Assembly: GCF_033100395.1 (NCBI RefSeq)
Contig: NZ_JAWLVJ010000006.1
Coordinates: 1-64,000, forward strand
DNA length: 64,000 bases
From: Terasakiella sp033100395
GTDB lineage: Bacteria; Pseudomonadota; Alphaproteobacteria; Rhodospirillales; Terasakiellaceae
Direction of reading: 5' to 3'
Shown here piece by piece: positions 34,602 to 43,293 of this stretch; within the stretch, counting starts at the first letter, position 1; each line of letters begins with the position of its first letter. Made by a program: the position numbers and the translations under genes. The notes beneath the pieces were generated by a model. It worked only from the letters and a program-made list of their open reading frames with translations. It did not search any database and was not told the DNA's origin.

Positions 34602-35765
34602 TTATGCATCCCAGCTGGCGTAATTGGGGATGTCCCCACTGACGCGTGCCAGATATGTTTTTGTTTCTGCATAGGGGAGATGTTTTTTAAGGTGAGCAAA
34701 AACATCATTCGCCTTCATTTGATTTATTTTCTGAATGGCCGCTTGCAGTTTCATCTTTCCGGTAAAGGCTTTGGCTACATTGCCTGCCCCGGTGTTATAG
34801 GCTGCAATGATCAGATATTGCCGGGTCTTTGCATCTTTGACCTTGCCGAAATAGCGGGTGTTCAACAGATGCAAATAGGCTGCGCCCAGCATGATATTTT
34901 GTTCAGGGTCATAAAGAATGTCGGGGCCCGGTGTCGCATCATAACCCATCAGATAACTATAGGCTTCCTTACCGCCACTGGTGGGGACCAATTGCATCAG
35001 GCCCAGGGCATTGGCATGAGATCGGGCACGCGGGTTAAATGCGCTTTCATTCTTGATGACGGACAGCAGCAGGGAGCGCGGCAGATTATACTTCCGTGCC
35101 GCCATTGAGACCGGATCACGTAAGGCCTGTGCGCTCAGTTGATCGCGGTCTTCGCGCAAAGGAATAGTCAGGCGGTTGATGTTGCGGCTGGCGCCTTTTT
35201 GAAAGACAGCACTGCGTTTGACAAAAACAGGGCGAACGCGTGGTTCAATAAGGGTGGAAAGCTCTCTCGGGTGGTTCCATTTAATTTTTGTATTTTTTTG
35301 GACGGAGCGTTTGCGTGTTTTCTGATCTTTCCAGAATTCATCCACTTTGCGGATTAATTTTTCACGCAGGATTGCGCGTTCATCTAGTTGTTTGCTATCT
35401 TCCAGTAAAATGTCCTGAAAATCGCTCATTAATTCTTCTTCGGATTGATCAAATCCTTCAACCGACATTTCACCGCGTTCATAATCAACGATAATGCGGC
35501 TTTTCTTATCTTTGCTGTAGCCAACCCAGACCTTTTCATCCGGTAGGCTGCGCGCGTCTCCCCAAATATCTGCCAGTTCCTTATCCAGTTCGGCAACCCC
35601 TTCATTCATGGCTTTGTCAAAGGCCGCATCTGTCTTGGTGAAGGTTTCTTCAAACTGTCGATCAATCCGGTCCAGCCAGTCTGCTTTCACGTGCGCAGGT
35701 GTACCCAGGCAAAGCCCAAGGGCGAGGGCGGATGTGAACAGGATATTGGGAAAGCGGCGCATCAT
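34602..35765 (-). CDS. MltC-like lytic murein transglycosylase
   Basis: A 387-residue periplasmic protein. The signal peptide ends near AHVKA. An N-terminal domain like that of MltC (about 60-160: VWVGYSKDKKSRIIVDYERGEMSVE) precedes an SLT domain (about 220-385) with catalytic Glu in VIKNESAFNPRARS, then ALGLMQLVPTSGG and AAYNTGAGNV. It cleaves peptidoglycan to 1,6-anhydro products. No lipobox Cys is seen at the cleavage site, unlike E. coli MltC. It follows the LPP20-like gene by 4 nt. Confidence 0.85.
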   Translation of the reverse strand: MMRRFPNILFTSALALGLCLGTPAHVKADWLDRIDRQFEETFTKTDAAFDKAMNEGVAELDKELADIWGDARSLPDEKVWVGYSKDKKSRIIVDYERGEMSVEGFDQSEEELMSDFQDILLEDSKQLDERAILREKLIRKVDEFWKDQKTRKRSVQKNTKIKWNHPRELSTLIEPRVRPVFVKRSAVFQKGASRNINRLTIPLREDRDQLSAQALRDPVSMAARKYNLPRSLLLSVIKNESAFNPRARSHANALGLMQLVPTSGGKEAYSYLMGYDATPGPDILYDPEQNIMLGAAYLHLLNTRYFGKVKDAKTRQYLIIAAYNTGAGNVAKAFTGKMKLQAAIQKINQMKANDVFAHLKKHLPYAETKTYLARVSGDIPNYASWDA

Positions 35766-35769
35766 CTGA

Positions 35770-36606
35770 TTAATCCAGTGCTACGATCAGTTTGCCTTGT
35801 TGCAGAACATTTAAATCTTTCAGGCGGGTGGCATCCTTGTTGGCCAGGACAATACGGTTATCTTTGGTGATTTGTTTGGCTTTGATGATCAAAGGGGCGT
35901 CACCGCTTAAGGTCATGGCCTGTGCTGCGTCTACAGATTTAGTGTAATGGATTAACCCTTTCATACGGGCTGCGTCGGGGTGGACGGTTTCCTGGGAATA
36001 GACAATTTTTCCATCTTCATTGATGACCTCCGGGGCAAGGGCAGGGAGGTAAAGTGCTTTTTCCAGATCAATGATCACTGCTGTTGGACCGACTTTGGCG
36101 GCGGCTTTTATTGGTTTTTGATCAGCAGTATCCAGGTTCAGGGTTGCGGTGGTGACATCTTTTTCTGTGTCGCTGCAGACAGGGCTGACGCAGACACGCA
36201 AGGTAACTTCAGCCAAGACTACTTCGCCGCGACGGCTTTCTTTATCTTTGTGCCAGGTGGCTTTTTCAGACAGGACACGTGCGCCTTTGATTGTGCCTTT
36301 GATCCGTGTGGCAGCCCGCGCATCGCTTTGCGCTTTTTCATTCAGTGTGGTCAGGCCTGTGACCCGAATGCCTTTCATGATTTCCAGCAGGTGGGCCTGA
36401 GCGGTGGTGCGTGCGGCTTGCTTCGCCATCAGTTCTTCCTGAATGCGGTTACCCAAATAGCGCGCGGTGCCTTGTCCTGTGGCCTCAATGTAACCTTCTG
36501 CCCAATCGGTGGTACCAAAGTCATTGGTCTCCACCAGGCCGTCAAGGGCAGCGGCCTGTGTGATCAGGGAAAAGGCAAAAACAAAACTGAGGAAGGGCGT
36601 TTTCAT
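35770..36606 (-). CDS. periplasmic LPP20-like protein
   Basis: A 278-residue secreted protein with a signal peptide ending near AAA. Residues about 30-100 (WAEGYIEATGQGT, KQAARTTAQAHLLEIMKGIRV) look like the LPP20/FlgP-type fold, in which an alanine-rich helix packs on a sheet. A Cys pair (CVSPVC) lies near residue 155. No lipobox, so it is probably periplasmic. The second ATG at 36606 has AGGA at a good distance. The neighbouring FlgT-like gene suggests a shared complex. Confidence 0.65.
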   Translation of the reverse strand: MKTPFLSFVFAFSLITQAAALDGLVETNDFGTTDWAEGYIEATGQGTARYLGNRIQEELMAKQAARTTAQAHLLEIMKGIRVTGLTTLNEKAQSDARAATRIKGTIKGARVLSEKATWHKDKESRRGEVVLAEVTLRVCVSPVCSDTEKDVTTATLNLDTADQKPIKAAAKVGPTAVIIDLEKALYLPALAPEVINEDGKIVYSQETVHPDAARMKGLIHYTKSVDAAQAMTLSGDAPLIIKAKQITKDNRIVLANKDATRLKDLNVLQQGKLIVALD

Positions 36607-36717
36607 GGTCATGTCCTGTGGTGAAATCAATGGATATTGATCATATGAAATGACGTGGCTTGTTTTTTTGGGGAAGGGAGAAAACGTTGAGTTTTCTCCC
36701 GCAAATGAAGGAGGCGC

Positions 36718-37719
36718 TTACCACTTGCTGCCGTCGTTATAGTAACGGCTGCGGCGTTTGTTCACTTTTGCAACGGTGAATTCTTTGCCCTGATAGCGTA
36801 CACGACCGGACATGCCGAGATATTCAAGCGCACGCACCAGATTGCGTTTCATCTTGTTGGTATGCAGGCGGGTTTTATAGACATATTCGTGGGTGCGGCC
36901 ATGGCTTGCGGCCGGGCGATGATCCACATAGCAGGAGAATTTTGCCAGAATTACATCTTCCATATCCAGCATTTCCTGTTCGGTGAAATTCTGGAAGTTC
37001 AGATAGACGTCCTGAACCCGACCACGACAGCCATCTGATCCGCGACGTGCCAGGTCTTTGGTGGAAGAACTGCCATAACGGTCATCGTTGCGGTCGCTGT
37101 CATAGTCATGGTCGCGATCATCATCGTAGGATCCGTAATCAACTTCGTCGCTGAGCTTTTGCAGCAGAACATCAGCCATATCACGGGCCAGCAGGCGGGC
37201 GTTATCACCAACGGTTTCGACAATACATTCGCGGTTACAATTGACCGGGGCGCGGAAATTACGTGGGCTGGAGACTTCGAAGTTGCCCAGGCGGCGACCA
37301 GAATGGACATCCAGCAGACGACCGGACAAACGGGTGCGGACCTTCGTGGTGTAATCCAGACGTTCTGCACTGGCATAAATGTCAAACAGGACCACGATAT
37401 CAATTGGTGGGCGGGTGATGGAACGTGCAATATCAATCAGTTCGGCATCACTGCGCCGCGTGCGCCCCTGTGCAAAATCATCCAGAGACACGGCAGTTTC
37501 ATCATAGACATCAAAACCATCCGCATTCAGTTCGCCTGCCAGTTCGTTCAGCACACGGCGAAAGACGCGACTGTCGCGCGGGATGGCATCGCGATCATTG
37601 TCTTCACCCATAACCATCAGGTTGGGTAGTTCGGCAGCTTGTGCTTTTTGTGAATTTGCTGCACATAGGGCCGTAAGGACCAAAAGGGCTGCAAAGAAGG
37701 GTGTGGTATAGCGTTTCAT
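36718..37719 (-). CDS. secreted protein of unknown function, Asp/Arg-rich linker
   Basis: A 333-residue exported protein; signal peptide about 1-28 ending AQA. Residues 35-185 form an alpha/beta domain (RVFRRVLNELAGELNADGFDVYDE, PIDIVVLFDIYAS, RLSGRLLDVHSGRRLG) like FlgO/CsgG-type lipoprotein domains, but without a lipidated Cys. A highly charged Asp/Arg/Tyr linker (about 190-215) separates a C-terminal domain with two Cys. The ATG at 37719 is six bases after AGGGG. The linker could bind divalent metal ions or be disordered. Confidence 0.62.
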   Translation of the reverse strand: MKRYTTPFFAALLVLTALCAANSQKAQAAELPNLMVMGEDNDRDAIPRDSRVFRRVLNELAGELNADGFDVYDETAVSLDDFAQGRTRRSDAELIDIARSITRPPIDIVVLFDIYASAERLDYTTKVRTRLSGRLLDVHSGRRLGNFEVSSPRNFRAPVNCNRECIVETVGDNARLLARDMADVLLQKLSDEVDYGSYDDDRDHDYDSDRNDDRYGSSSTKDLARRGSDGCRGRVQDVYLNFQNFTEQEMLDMEDVILAKFSCYVDHRPAASHGRTHEYVYKTRLHTNKMKRNLVRALEYLGMSGRVRYQGKEFTVAKVNKRRSRYYNDGSKW

Positions 37720-37742
37720 CATTTTCCCCTGATTAAAAATCA

Positions 37743-38828
37743 TTATTCAAACATCGGATCATCAAAGCGATAGGTTAAAGTGCGGGTACGCAGGTGAAAG
37801 TCGAAGGGAACATCCGCGCGTTTCAGCAGGGCAGAAATCTCTTCATTCAATGCGCCTGCCTTTAACATTGACCAATAGGAAAGGCTTAGAGCGTTTTTTT
37901 TCTGGCCCGTAATTTTATGACGCACGTAACCAGGGAGGGCGGCCAAGTCTGCCTCCAGGTAACGGACTGTTTTTTCATCGAATTTGTAGAAGGACAGCTC
38001 ATAACGCTGTCCGTCTTCATAAACTTCTTTTTTTATATTTTCGACCAGTGTGACGGCGATTTGGATGCTGGGAATATAGATATGGTCTTTGGCCTTTCTT
38101 AACGCGGCCTCATCCCCTTTTGACCAACTTATATGTGCAAATATGGCTTCTTCTCTGGCAAGTGAGCGGTTTGTTGCAACTTCAATACTTTCCAGACGGA
38201 TTTTATAAGGCGCAGCAGGAGCTTTGATCATTTCGACAAACACAAGGTAATCGGCTCCTGATTTACGCGCTCGTTTCAGATGGTTTTTGCGATCATGGTG
38301 GCGGTAGGTGTCTTTGCCGGAAAGTCGGCTGGCCTCCAGATCGATGATGTCAAAGTGGAAGTCTTCCCGAAAGGTTTGTTCCACCATTTCACGCACTTGT
38401 CGAAATCCATCATTGAGGCTTGAAACCGCGTCAAAATCTTCATGGATGCCTGCCACCATCACACGGGGATGGGCGGCCATTTTCATCAGTGTGGAGAGTG
38501 CCCTGGTGCTGTCTTTCAGCGATTTATCATCGACATCTGCATCAATGGTGATCTCGTAGCCCCCATTGGACAGTGAGGCTTCTTTCACGACCTTATAGCT
38601 TTTGACATACCCCTGAGTGTGACTGAGAATTTGCTGGCGGACCACCTGAAAGTTTTCAACCAGTGTGTTGGCTTCAATGCCGGTGCCAAGCTTCATTTCT
38701 ACGGCCTGGCGCAGGGCATTGTTCAAAGCCTGGCGCTGGGTGGTGCCTTGTGCGGTGACTTCAAGGGCATGTGCGGGCTTTAGAAGAGAAAAGCTGAGGC
38801 AGAATAAGAAAAGAAAGCGAGCAATCAT
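37743..38828 (-). CDS. FlgT-like periplasmic protein, first gene of envelope operon
   Basis: A 361-residue secreted protein; signal peptide 1-21 ending AHA-LEV. The N-terminal 75 residues (TTQRQALNNALRQAVEMKLGTG, then SHTQGYVKSYKVVKEA) match the N-terminal domain of FlgT, a flagellar H-ring protein of Vibrio. A longer middle and end domain follows (PRVMVAGIHEDF, DYLVFVEMIKAP). It leads an operon with an LPP20-like protein, the family of FlgP; FlgO, FlgP and FlgT occur together in vibrios. A flagellar or general envelope role is inferred. Confidence 0.68.
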   Translation of the reverse strand: MIARFLFLFCLSFSLLKPAHALEVTAQGTTQRQALNNALRQAVEMKLGTGIEANTLVENFQVVRQQILSHTQGYVKSYKVVKEASLSNGGYEITIDADVDDKSLKDSTRALSTLMKMAAHPRVMVAGIHEDFDAVSSLNDGFRQVREMVEQTFREDFHFDIIDLEASRLSGKDTYRHHDRKNHLKRARKSGADYLVFVEMIKAPAAPYKIRLESIEVATNRSLAREEAIFAHISWSKGDEAALRKAKDHIYIPSIQIAVTLVENIKKEVYEDGQRYELSFYKFDEKTVRYLEADLAALPGYVRHKITGQKKNALSLSYWSMLKAGALNEEISALLKRADVPFDFHLRTRTLTYRFDDPMFE

Positions 38829-38906
38829 ATGAAACCTGTTTGTGACATGTTTTAATTGTTGCTCCTGCTATGAAAAGGTCAGAGAGTTTTTTCACAATCA
38901 AGACGT

Positions 38907-38948
38907 TAACATGTCTAAATACACGTTAAAAGAGATGTTTACATGTTA
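38907..38948. promoter_or_regulatory. inverted TAACATGT repeats upstream of envelope operon
   Basis: TAACATGT (38907-38914) and ACATGTTA (38941-38948) are perfect inverted copies 26 bp apart. A third half-site ACATGTTTTAA begins at 38845, close to the first gene's start. Repeated half-sites like these suggest binding by a dimeric regulator. Confidence 0.45.
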
Positions 38949-38983
38949 GAGGTGTTTTTATCAGGCGTAAGACGTGCGAAATG

Positions 38984-39021
38984 AAAAAGGGCCACAGACA
39001 ATCAAGTCTGCAGCCCTTTTT
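38984..39021 (-). terminator. terminator of the cytochrome c gene
   Basis: AAAAAGGGC...GCCCTTTTT with an inner CAGAC/GTCTG stem and a short loop. It follows the cytochrome stop by 22 nt and is symmetrical enough to work in both directions. Confidence 0.85.
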
Positions 39022-39043
39022 AAACGCTTATGCGCGAAACAGC

Positions 39044-39442
39044 TTACATGTTTTCTTTGAGGTAAGCGATTACGTCAGCGCGTTGTGCTTCTTTTTTCAG
39101 TTTGAAAGTCATTTTAGATTTAACTTTCTCACCAGCCTTTTTGGACAGGTACTTGGATGGATCCATCAGGTATTCCATCAGTGAAGCTTCGTCCCAAGTC
39201 AGGTTTGCTTGCGCTTTTGAGTAGCCCTTAGAGTATTTGTAGCCCTCAGCAGAACCACCAGCTTTACCAACAACACCGAAAAGGTTTGGACCTACTTTGT
39301 GTTTGCCACCAGATTCGATCGTGTGACAAGACTTACATTTTTTGAAAACTTTTTTGCCTTTTGCAGCATCGCCTTCTGCAAGCGCAGAACCGCCAGCGAA
39401 AGCAACCATACCAGCGACGGCAATAGCCAGAACCTTACGCAT
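39044..39442 (-). CDS. periplasmic class I cytochrome c
   Basis: A 132-residue protein; signal peptide 1-22 (MRKVLAIAVAGMVAFAGG...ALA). The heme motif is CKSCH, with NLFGVVG and the axial Met provided by KMTF near the C-terminus. Similar to mitochondrial-type cytochrome c2, an electron carrier between bc1 complex and oxidases or reductases such as the nitric oxide reductase at 60-64 kb. The ATG at 39442 is eight bases after GGGAG. Single gene with terminator. Confidence 0.9.
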   Translation of the reverse strand: MRKVLAIAVAGMVAFAGGSALAEGDAAKGKKVFKKCKSCHTIESGGKHKVGPNLFGVVGKAGGSAEGYKYSKGYSKAQANLTWDEASLMEYLMDPSKYLSKKAGEKVKSKMTFKLKKEAQRADVIAYLKENM

Positions 39443-39486
39443 ACTAATTTCTCCCAAGGTTAAAATCTGTGAATCGATCAGCGACA

Positions 39487-39514
39487 TTAATAGCACGCCA
39501 ATCGTGTTTGGCAA
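39487..39514 (-). promoter_or_regulatory. possible promoter of the cytochrome c gene
   Basis: On the minus strand TTGCCA (39514-39509) and TATTAA (39492-39487) are separated by 16 bp, 45 bp before the start codon. Confidence 0.35.
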
Positions 39515-39736
39515 TACTTTATCCCCAGAAAGAGGTATGGGATAAAAGTATTATAATGATGTTCAGTGATACGCCTTTCTTCGCATCTTTCATGTTGATC
39601 GCGCCGAGCTTCGCGTTTTTTCTTGTTTATGGAGGTGCCAGAGGTCATTTTTCCGTCTGGCATTCAAAAAAAAATGAGATATAGTATAGATTGCGCACAA
39701 TAGGGGGTGCGCACGATCCTAGGTTAGGGGAAGGCA

Positions 39737-40876
39737 ATGGCGTCACAAAAAGTGCTCACAGAAGCAGATGTTTCCAAACTTTTATCGAATCCTTCGGGCG
39801 AGGTTCGTGCCGAGACGGCGGCGAAAATTGCCGGGGAGTTTGGGGTAGGGTTATCCGAATCAGAACAATCCATCGCAGAAGAAATTTTCCGCATGATGGT
39901 CAAAGATGCCGAAGTCCGCGTACGTGAAGCCCTTTCTGAAAATTTAAAAGACAACCCGTCTCTGCCCAATGACGTGGCGATGTCACTGGCAGCCGATGTT
40001 GAATCGGTCGCACTACCCGTTCTTAAATTCTCTGATGTATTGTCTGAAGAGGATTTGATGGAACTGGTTAAAACGCAAGGCGCTGAAAAACAGGCCGCCA
40101 TTGCAACGCGTGAACATGTGTCAGAAGGCCTATCGGAAGTATTGGTTGAACATGGCAATGAAACTGTGGTTGCCAGTTTGGTTTCCAACGAAGGAGCCAG
40201 CATCTCAGAACAGACTTTTAATAAGGTGGTTGATGATTTTGGTGGATCCGATCTGGTGCAGCAGGGGATGGTGGATCGCTCCCGCCTGCCGTTGACGATT
40301 TCAGAACGGCTGGTCAGTGTGGTGTCTGAAAAATACCGCGAACGTCTGGTTTCTAAACACGAACTGTCGCCCAATGTGGCCACTGATCTGGTGTTGCAAA
40401 GCCGGGAACGCGCAACACTTGGGCTGTCAGAAGGCTCCAGTGATGATGACCTGGATATTCTTGTGCATTCTATGAATAAGAATGGTCGTCTGACCGTTTC
40501 TATTATTCTGCGCTCCCTCTGCATCGGGGACGTGCCTTTCTTTGAAGCAGCCCTGGTGGAAATGGCAGAGTTGCCATCCGAAAATTCCCGTATTCTGCTG
40601 CGCGATGGTGGAATGAAAGGGGTTGCCGGGGTTTACAACGCAACGTCACTGCCCGATTCAGTTTTCCCACTGATCAAGGTCGCCCTGGATGTGGCCCATG
40701 AAAACGAGTATGACGGCGAAGAAAACGACCGTGAACGTTACATGCGACGGACCCTGGAACGCATCATGACCCAATATGAAGAACTGGGCGTCGATATCGA
40801 TTCAGATGATCTAGATTACCTGATGGGCAAGGTGAATGAACTGCCGGGGGCCCTCTTGATGGATCAGGCAGGTTAG
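39737..40876 (+). CDS. DUF2336 HEAT-like repeat protein
   Basis: A 379-residue cytosolic, all-helical protein of the DUF2336 family, widespread in alphaproteobacteria and built like HEAT repeats (SGEVRAETAAKIAGEF, DAEVRVREALSENLKDNPSLPNDVAMSLAADVESVALPVL). Some family members are linked to c-di-GMP or two-component signalling, but the role is unknown. GGTTAGGGGAAGGC precedes the ATG. The stop overlaps the convergent TRAP gene by 4 nt. Confidence 0.82.
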   Translation: MASQKVLTEADVSKLLSNPSGEVRAETAAKIAGEFGVGLSESEQSIAEEIFRMMVKDAEVRVREALSENLKDNPSLPNDVAMSLAADVESVALPVLKFSDVLSEEDLMELVKTQGAEKQAAIATREHVSEGLSEVLVEHGNETVVASLVSNEGASISEQTFNKVVDDFGGSDLVQQGMVDRSRLPLTISERLVSVVSEKYRERLVSKHELSPNVATDLVLQSRERATLGLSEGSSDDDLDILVHSMNKNGRLTVSIILRSLCIGDVPFFEAALVEMAELPSENSRILLRDGGMKGVAGVYNATSLPDSVFPLIKVALDVAHENEYDGEENDRERYMRRTLERIMTQYEELGVDIDSDDLDYLMGKVNELPGALLMDQAG

Positions 40877-42039
40877 AACGGTTTTCCCGTTTGGCTCAGG
40901 TGGCCCATCTCTTCCCACGTTTTGCGGGTTTCGATGAATTTGTTGAGATCTTCCCAGGTTTCGCGGAATTCGGAACTTGTGCGTGCCTGTTCGGCCAGCA
41001 CGTCTTTCCATTCTTCACGCAGGCGATCCAGAATGTAAGAGGGCATGCGACGCAGGTTGACTTCCTGCTTGGTAATCTCGCTTAGGCCCTGAAACTGCTT
41101 CTTGGCAGCGGCTGCATGCGCCAGGGTGGTTTGTTGATCACAGGTGGCTTTTAAGAGAGAGCGACGTTCTTCATCCAGACGTTTCCAGGCGCGGGAATTA
41201 AACAGCAAAAACAACGGTTGGCCCTGATTTTGCCAGCCCGGGTAATAATAATTTTTGGCAAATTTGGAAAAGCCTGTCTTGGCATCCACAGCTGGCGTGG
41301 AGAAAATAGCAGCATCCAGTTTGTCCTGATCAAAGGCGGCCATAATCTCTTCGGATGTGATGGTGCTGATTTCAGCGCCGACCTTTTCCCAGACCTTGGC
41401 ACCAAGGCCATTTGCGCGGATACGAAGTTTTTTTAAATCTTCGGTGCCTTGTAGTTCCTTGGTGAACCAGCCGCCAGCTTCCGGGGCCAGATAACCACAG
41501 ACCAAGGCGTTGATATTGTGGTTGCCAAACAGATCTTGCAGGATCGCCGTGCCTTTGCCTGCATGCAGCCAGGCAAGGGTATCAGCAGGTTTGGGGCCAA
41601 AGGGAATGGCTGAAAAAACATTGAGGGCAGGCTCTTTGTGAACGGCGATATCGGCTGTTGTAAATAACGCATCAATCCGGCCGGAGGCAACAGCACCAAA
41701 CAGGTTGTCCGCAGAGATAACGTCTTTGGCAGGCAGGACAGGCAGGACCATCTTGTCGCCGGAAATGGTTGCCAGTTGTTTGGAATATTCATGAGCCTGA
41801 CGCGCCACATTGGGGCGATCAGATGGAAATGGCGGGGCTGAACGCCAATGAATGACATCGCCATCCTGGAGTGCCGCCAGTACGGGGGCTGTTTCTGCAG
41901 GGATATCTTTTTCCAGATCCCGTTCACTTAAAACGGACTTGGAAGCCGCATGTGTCTTAAGTTTTGGTGTTAAAATGGTGACTCCCAGGACGACCCCGAC
42001 CACCAGACCAATAACCACGCCGATCACTGAATTGCGCAT
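40873..42039 (-). CDS. TRAP-transporter DctP-type substrate-binding protein (orphan)
   Basis: A 388-residue protein. An uncleaved or signal-type N-terminal helix (about 4-25) is followed by a DctP-like binding domain: HWRSAPPFPSDR, LFGAVASGRIDAL, the WFTKELQGTEDLKKLRIRANGLGAKVWEKVGAE hinge with the carboxylate-binding Arg region, and YYYPGWQNQG. Such proteins deliver organic acids to DctQM permeases. No membrane subunits are nearby, so it may serve a distant permease or act as a sensor component. Start chosen at 42039 (MRNSVIG). Confidence 0.82.
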   Translation of the reverse strand: MRNSVIGVVIGLVVGVVLGVTILTPKLKTHAASKSVLSERDLEKDIPAETAPVLAALQDGDVIHWRSAPPFPSDRPNVARQAHEYSKQLATISGDKMVLPVLPAKDVISADNLFGAVASGRIDALFTTADIAVHKEPALNVFSAIPFGPKPADTLAWLHAGKGTAILQDLFGNHNINALVCGYLAPEAGGWFTKELQGTEDLKKLRIRANGLGAKVWEKVGAEISTITSEEIMAAFDQDKLDAAIFSTPAVDAKTGFSKFAKNYYYPGWQNQGQPLFLLFNSRAWKRLDEERRSLLKATCDQQTTLAHAAAAKKQFQGLSEITKQEVNLRRMPSYILDRLREEWKDVLAEQARTSSEFRETWEDLNKFIETRKTWEEMGHLSQTGKPF

Positions 42040-42155
42040 TTTTTTCCTGCTTATTTCGCTGCACTCAAAAGGACAAAGAAGGTAGCCCAAAGTGAAGGGG
42101 GCGGCAAGTCTGAGAATAAGTCTTGTAATTTTAACGGGTGATCCCCAACCTCTTA

Positions 42156-42425
42156 TAGGGTCAGGACCTATTAATTTATTGTGTTTGGTTTATCAAAAAT
42201 GCCACAAGGCAAGGAATGGCTTGCAGCAAGTACTTTATGTACTTGCAAAAGTTTATGACGCTGCATTTGTGTCATTCTTGATAAATCCCTTCGGGACAGG
42301 ATAAATTTCAAGGAGGCTGTCGTTATGAAACCCTTGCAATGGAATGCATTGCGGCGGCTTCCATGCCTAATCCTCCTTGAAATTTATCTCTGCCAAACGC
42401 ATTAAATTAATAGGTCCTGACCCTA
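42156..42425. mobile_element. 270-bp MITE-like element with long terminal inverted repeats
   Basis: A 23-bp perfect terminal inverted repeat, from TAGGGTCAGGACCTATTAAT at the left to its complement ending TCCTGACCCTA at the right. It extends with few mismatches to about 35 bp (TTGTGTTTGG against CCAAACGCAT). The outermost TA on each side could be a TA target duplication, as made by IS630/mariner-type transposases. No transposase is encoded. The interior folds into several hairpins: GCAAGTAC/GTACTTGC, a 17-bp arm GATAAATTTCAAGGAGG and its complement, and TTTATCAAAAATG with its inverted copy. Confidence 0.82.
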
Positions 42426-42458
42426 GTTGCTTATAATAATTCTAAAGGGGAATTAAGG

Positions 42459-43259
42459 ATGATCGGTTTTTTCAAGGGAATGGCTGCTACATTGGTTGTC
42501 GGTGTGATGCTGATGGGACATGCAGAGGCCAAGGTTGTGGGCGAAGAAGTCAAATATATGGTCGATGGGCAGGAATTTACTGGATACCTCGCCTATGATG
42601 ACCGTATGGAAGGCGAACGCCCCGGCGTGTTGGTTGTTCATGAATGGTGGGGGCATAATCCTTATGCCAGAAAACGTGCAGAAATGCTGGCTGCCCTTGG
42701 CTATACAGCCCTTGCACTGGATATGTATGGCACCGGGAAACTTGCGCACCATCCCAAAGATGCCAAAGCCTTTATGATGGAAACCATGTCCAATCTGGCA
42801 GCGGCTGAGCGCCGTTTTGATGCGGCCCATGATCTGTTGAAAAATCAAAGTACGGTCAATGCCAATAAAACGGCGGCCATTGGTTACTGTTTTGGTGGCG
42901 GTGTTGTGTTGCATGCCGCACGCACAGGGCGGGATTTAAAAGGGGTGGTCAGTTATCACGGATCACTCAAACCTATGGTGAAGGCGGAAAAAGGCAAGGT
43001 GAAAGCACAAGTGCGCGCCTTTAACGGGGCGGATGATCCCTTTATCAAACCGGAACAGATCACCGCATTTAAAATGGAAATGCAGGGTGCTGGCGTAAAT
43101 TGGGATTTTGTCAATTATGATGGGGCGGTCCATAGTTTTACCAACCCGGAAGCCGATGCATTTGCTGCGAAATTTAAAATGCCTGTGGGTTATGATGCGG
43201 CGGCTGACGCGGACAGCTGGGCGCAGACACGCGCCTTTTTCCAGGATATTTTTCGCTAA
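42459..43259 (+). CDS. secreted dienelactone hydrolase family protein
   Basis: A 266-residue alpha/beta hydrolase; signal peptide 1-24 (ends GHAEA). The nucleophile elbow is GYCFGG with Cys as nucleophile, the HEWWGHNPYA oxyanion region precedes it, and the catalytic Asp (NGADDPF) and His (AVHSF) follow. The family hydrolyses lactones and esters; a secreted version is common in proteobacteria with unknown substrate. AAGGGGAATTAAGG lies before the ATG. The promoter must lie in or next to the MITE, which ends 33 bp upstream (TATAAT at 42432). Confidence 0.88.
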   Translation: MIGFFKGMAATLVVGVMLMGHAEAKVVGEEVKYMVDGQEFTGYLAYDDRMEGERPGVLVVHEWWGHNPYARKRAEMLAALGYTALALDMYGTGKLAHHPKDAKAFMMETMSNLAAAERRFDAAHDLLKNQSTVNANKTAAIGYCFGGGVVLHAARTGRDLKGVVSYHGSLKPMVKAEKGKVKAQVRAFNGADDPFIKPEQITAFKMEMQGAGVNWDFVNYDGAVHSFTNPEADAFAAKFKMPVGYDAAADADSWAQTRAFFQDIFR

Positions 43260-43261
43260 GT

Positions 43262-43292
43262 AAAAAGGAGGGGGCAGCATCTGCCCCTTTTT
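43262..43292. terminator. bidirectional terminator between convergent genes
   Basis: GGGGCAG-cat-CTGCCCC with A-run on the left and TTTTT on the right, placed between the hydrolase stop and the cyclic-nucleotide protein stop. Confidence 0.88.
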
Positions 43293-43293
43293 A

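Noticed and set aside
39515..39560. Promoter for the DUF2336 gene at TATAAT 39552
   Set aside because: No matching -35 box, and the start codon is 180 bp away; the imperfect inverted repeat ATACTTTATCCC/GGGATAAAAGTAT there may be structural but cannot be assigned.
42190..42400. Possible CRISPR or tandem-repeat array
   Set aside because: The repeats are inverted pairs of differing sequence inside one MITE-like element; no regular spacing.
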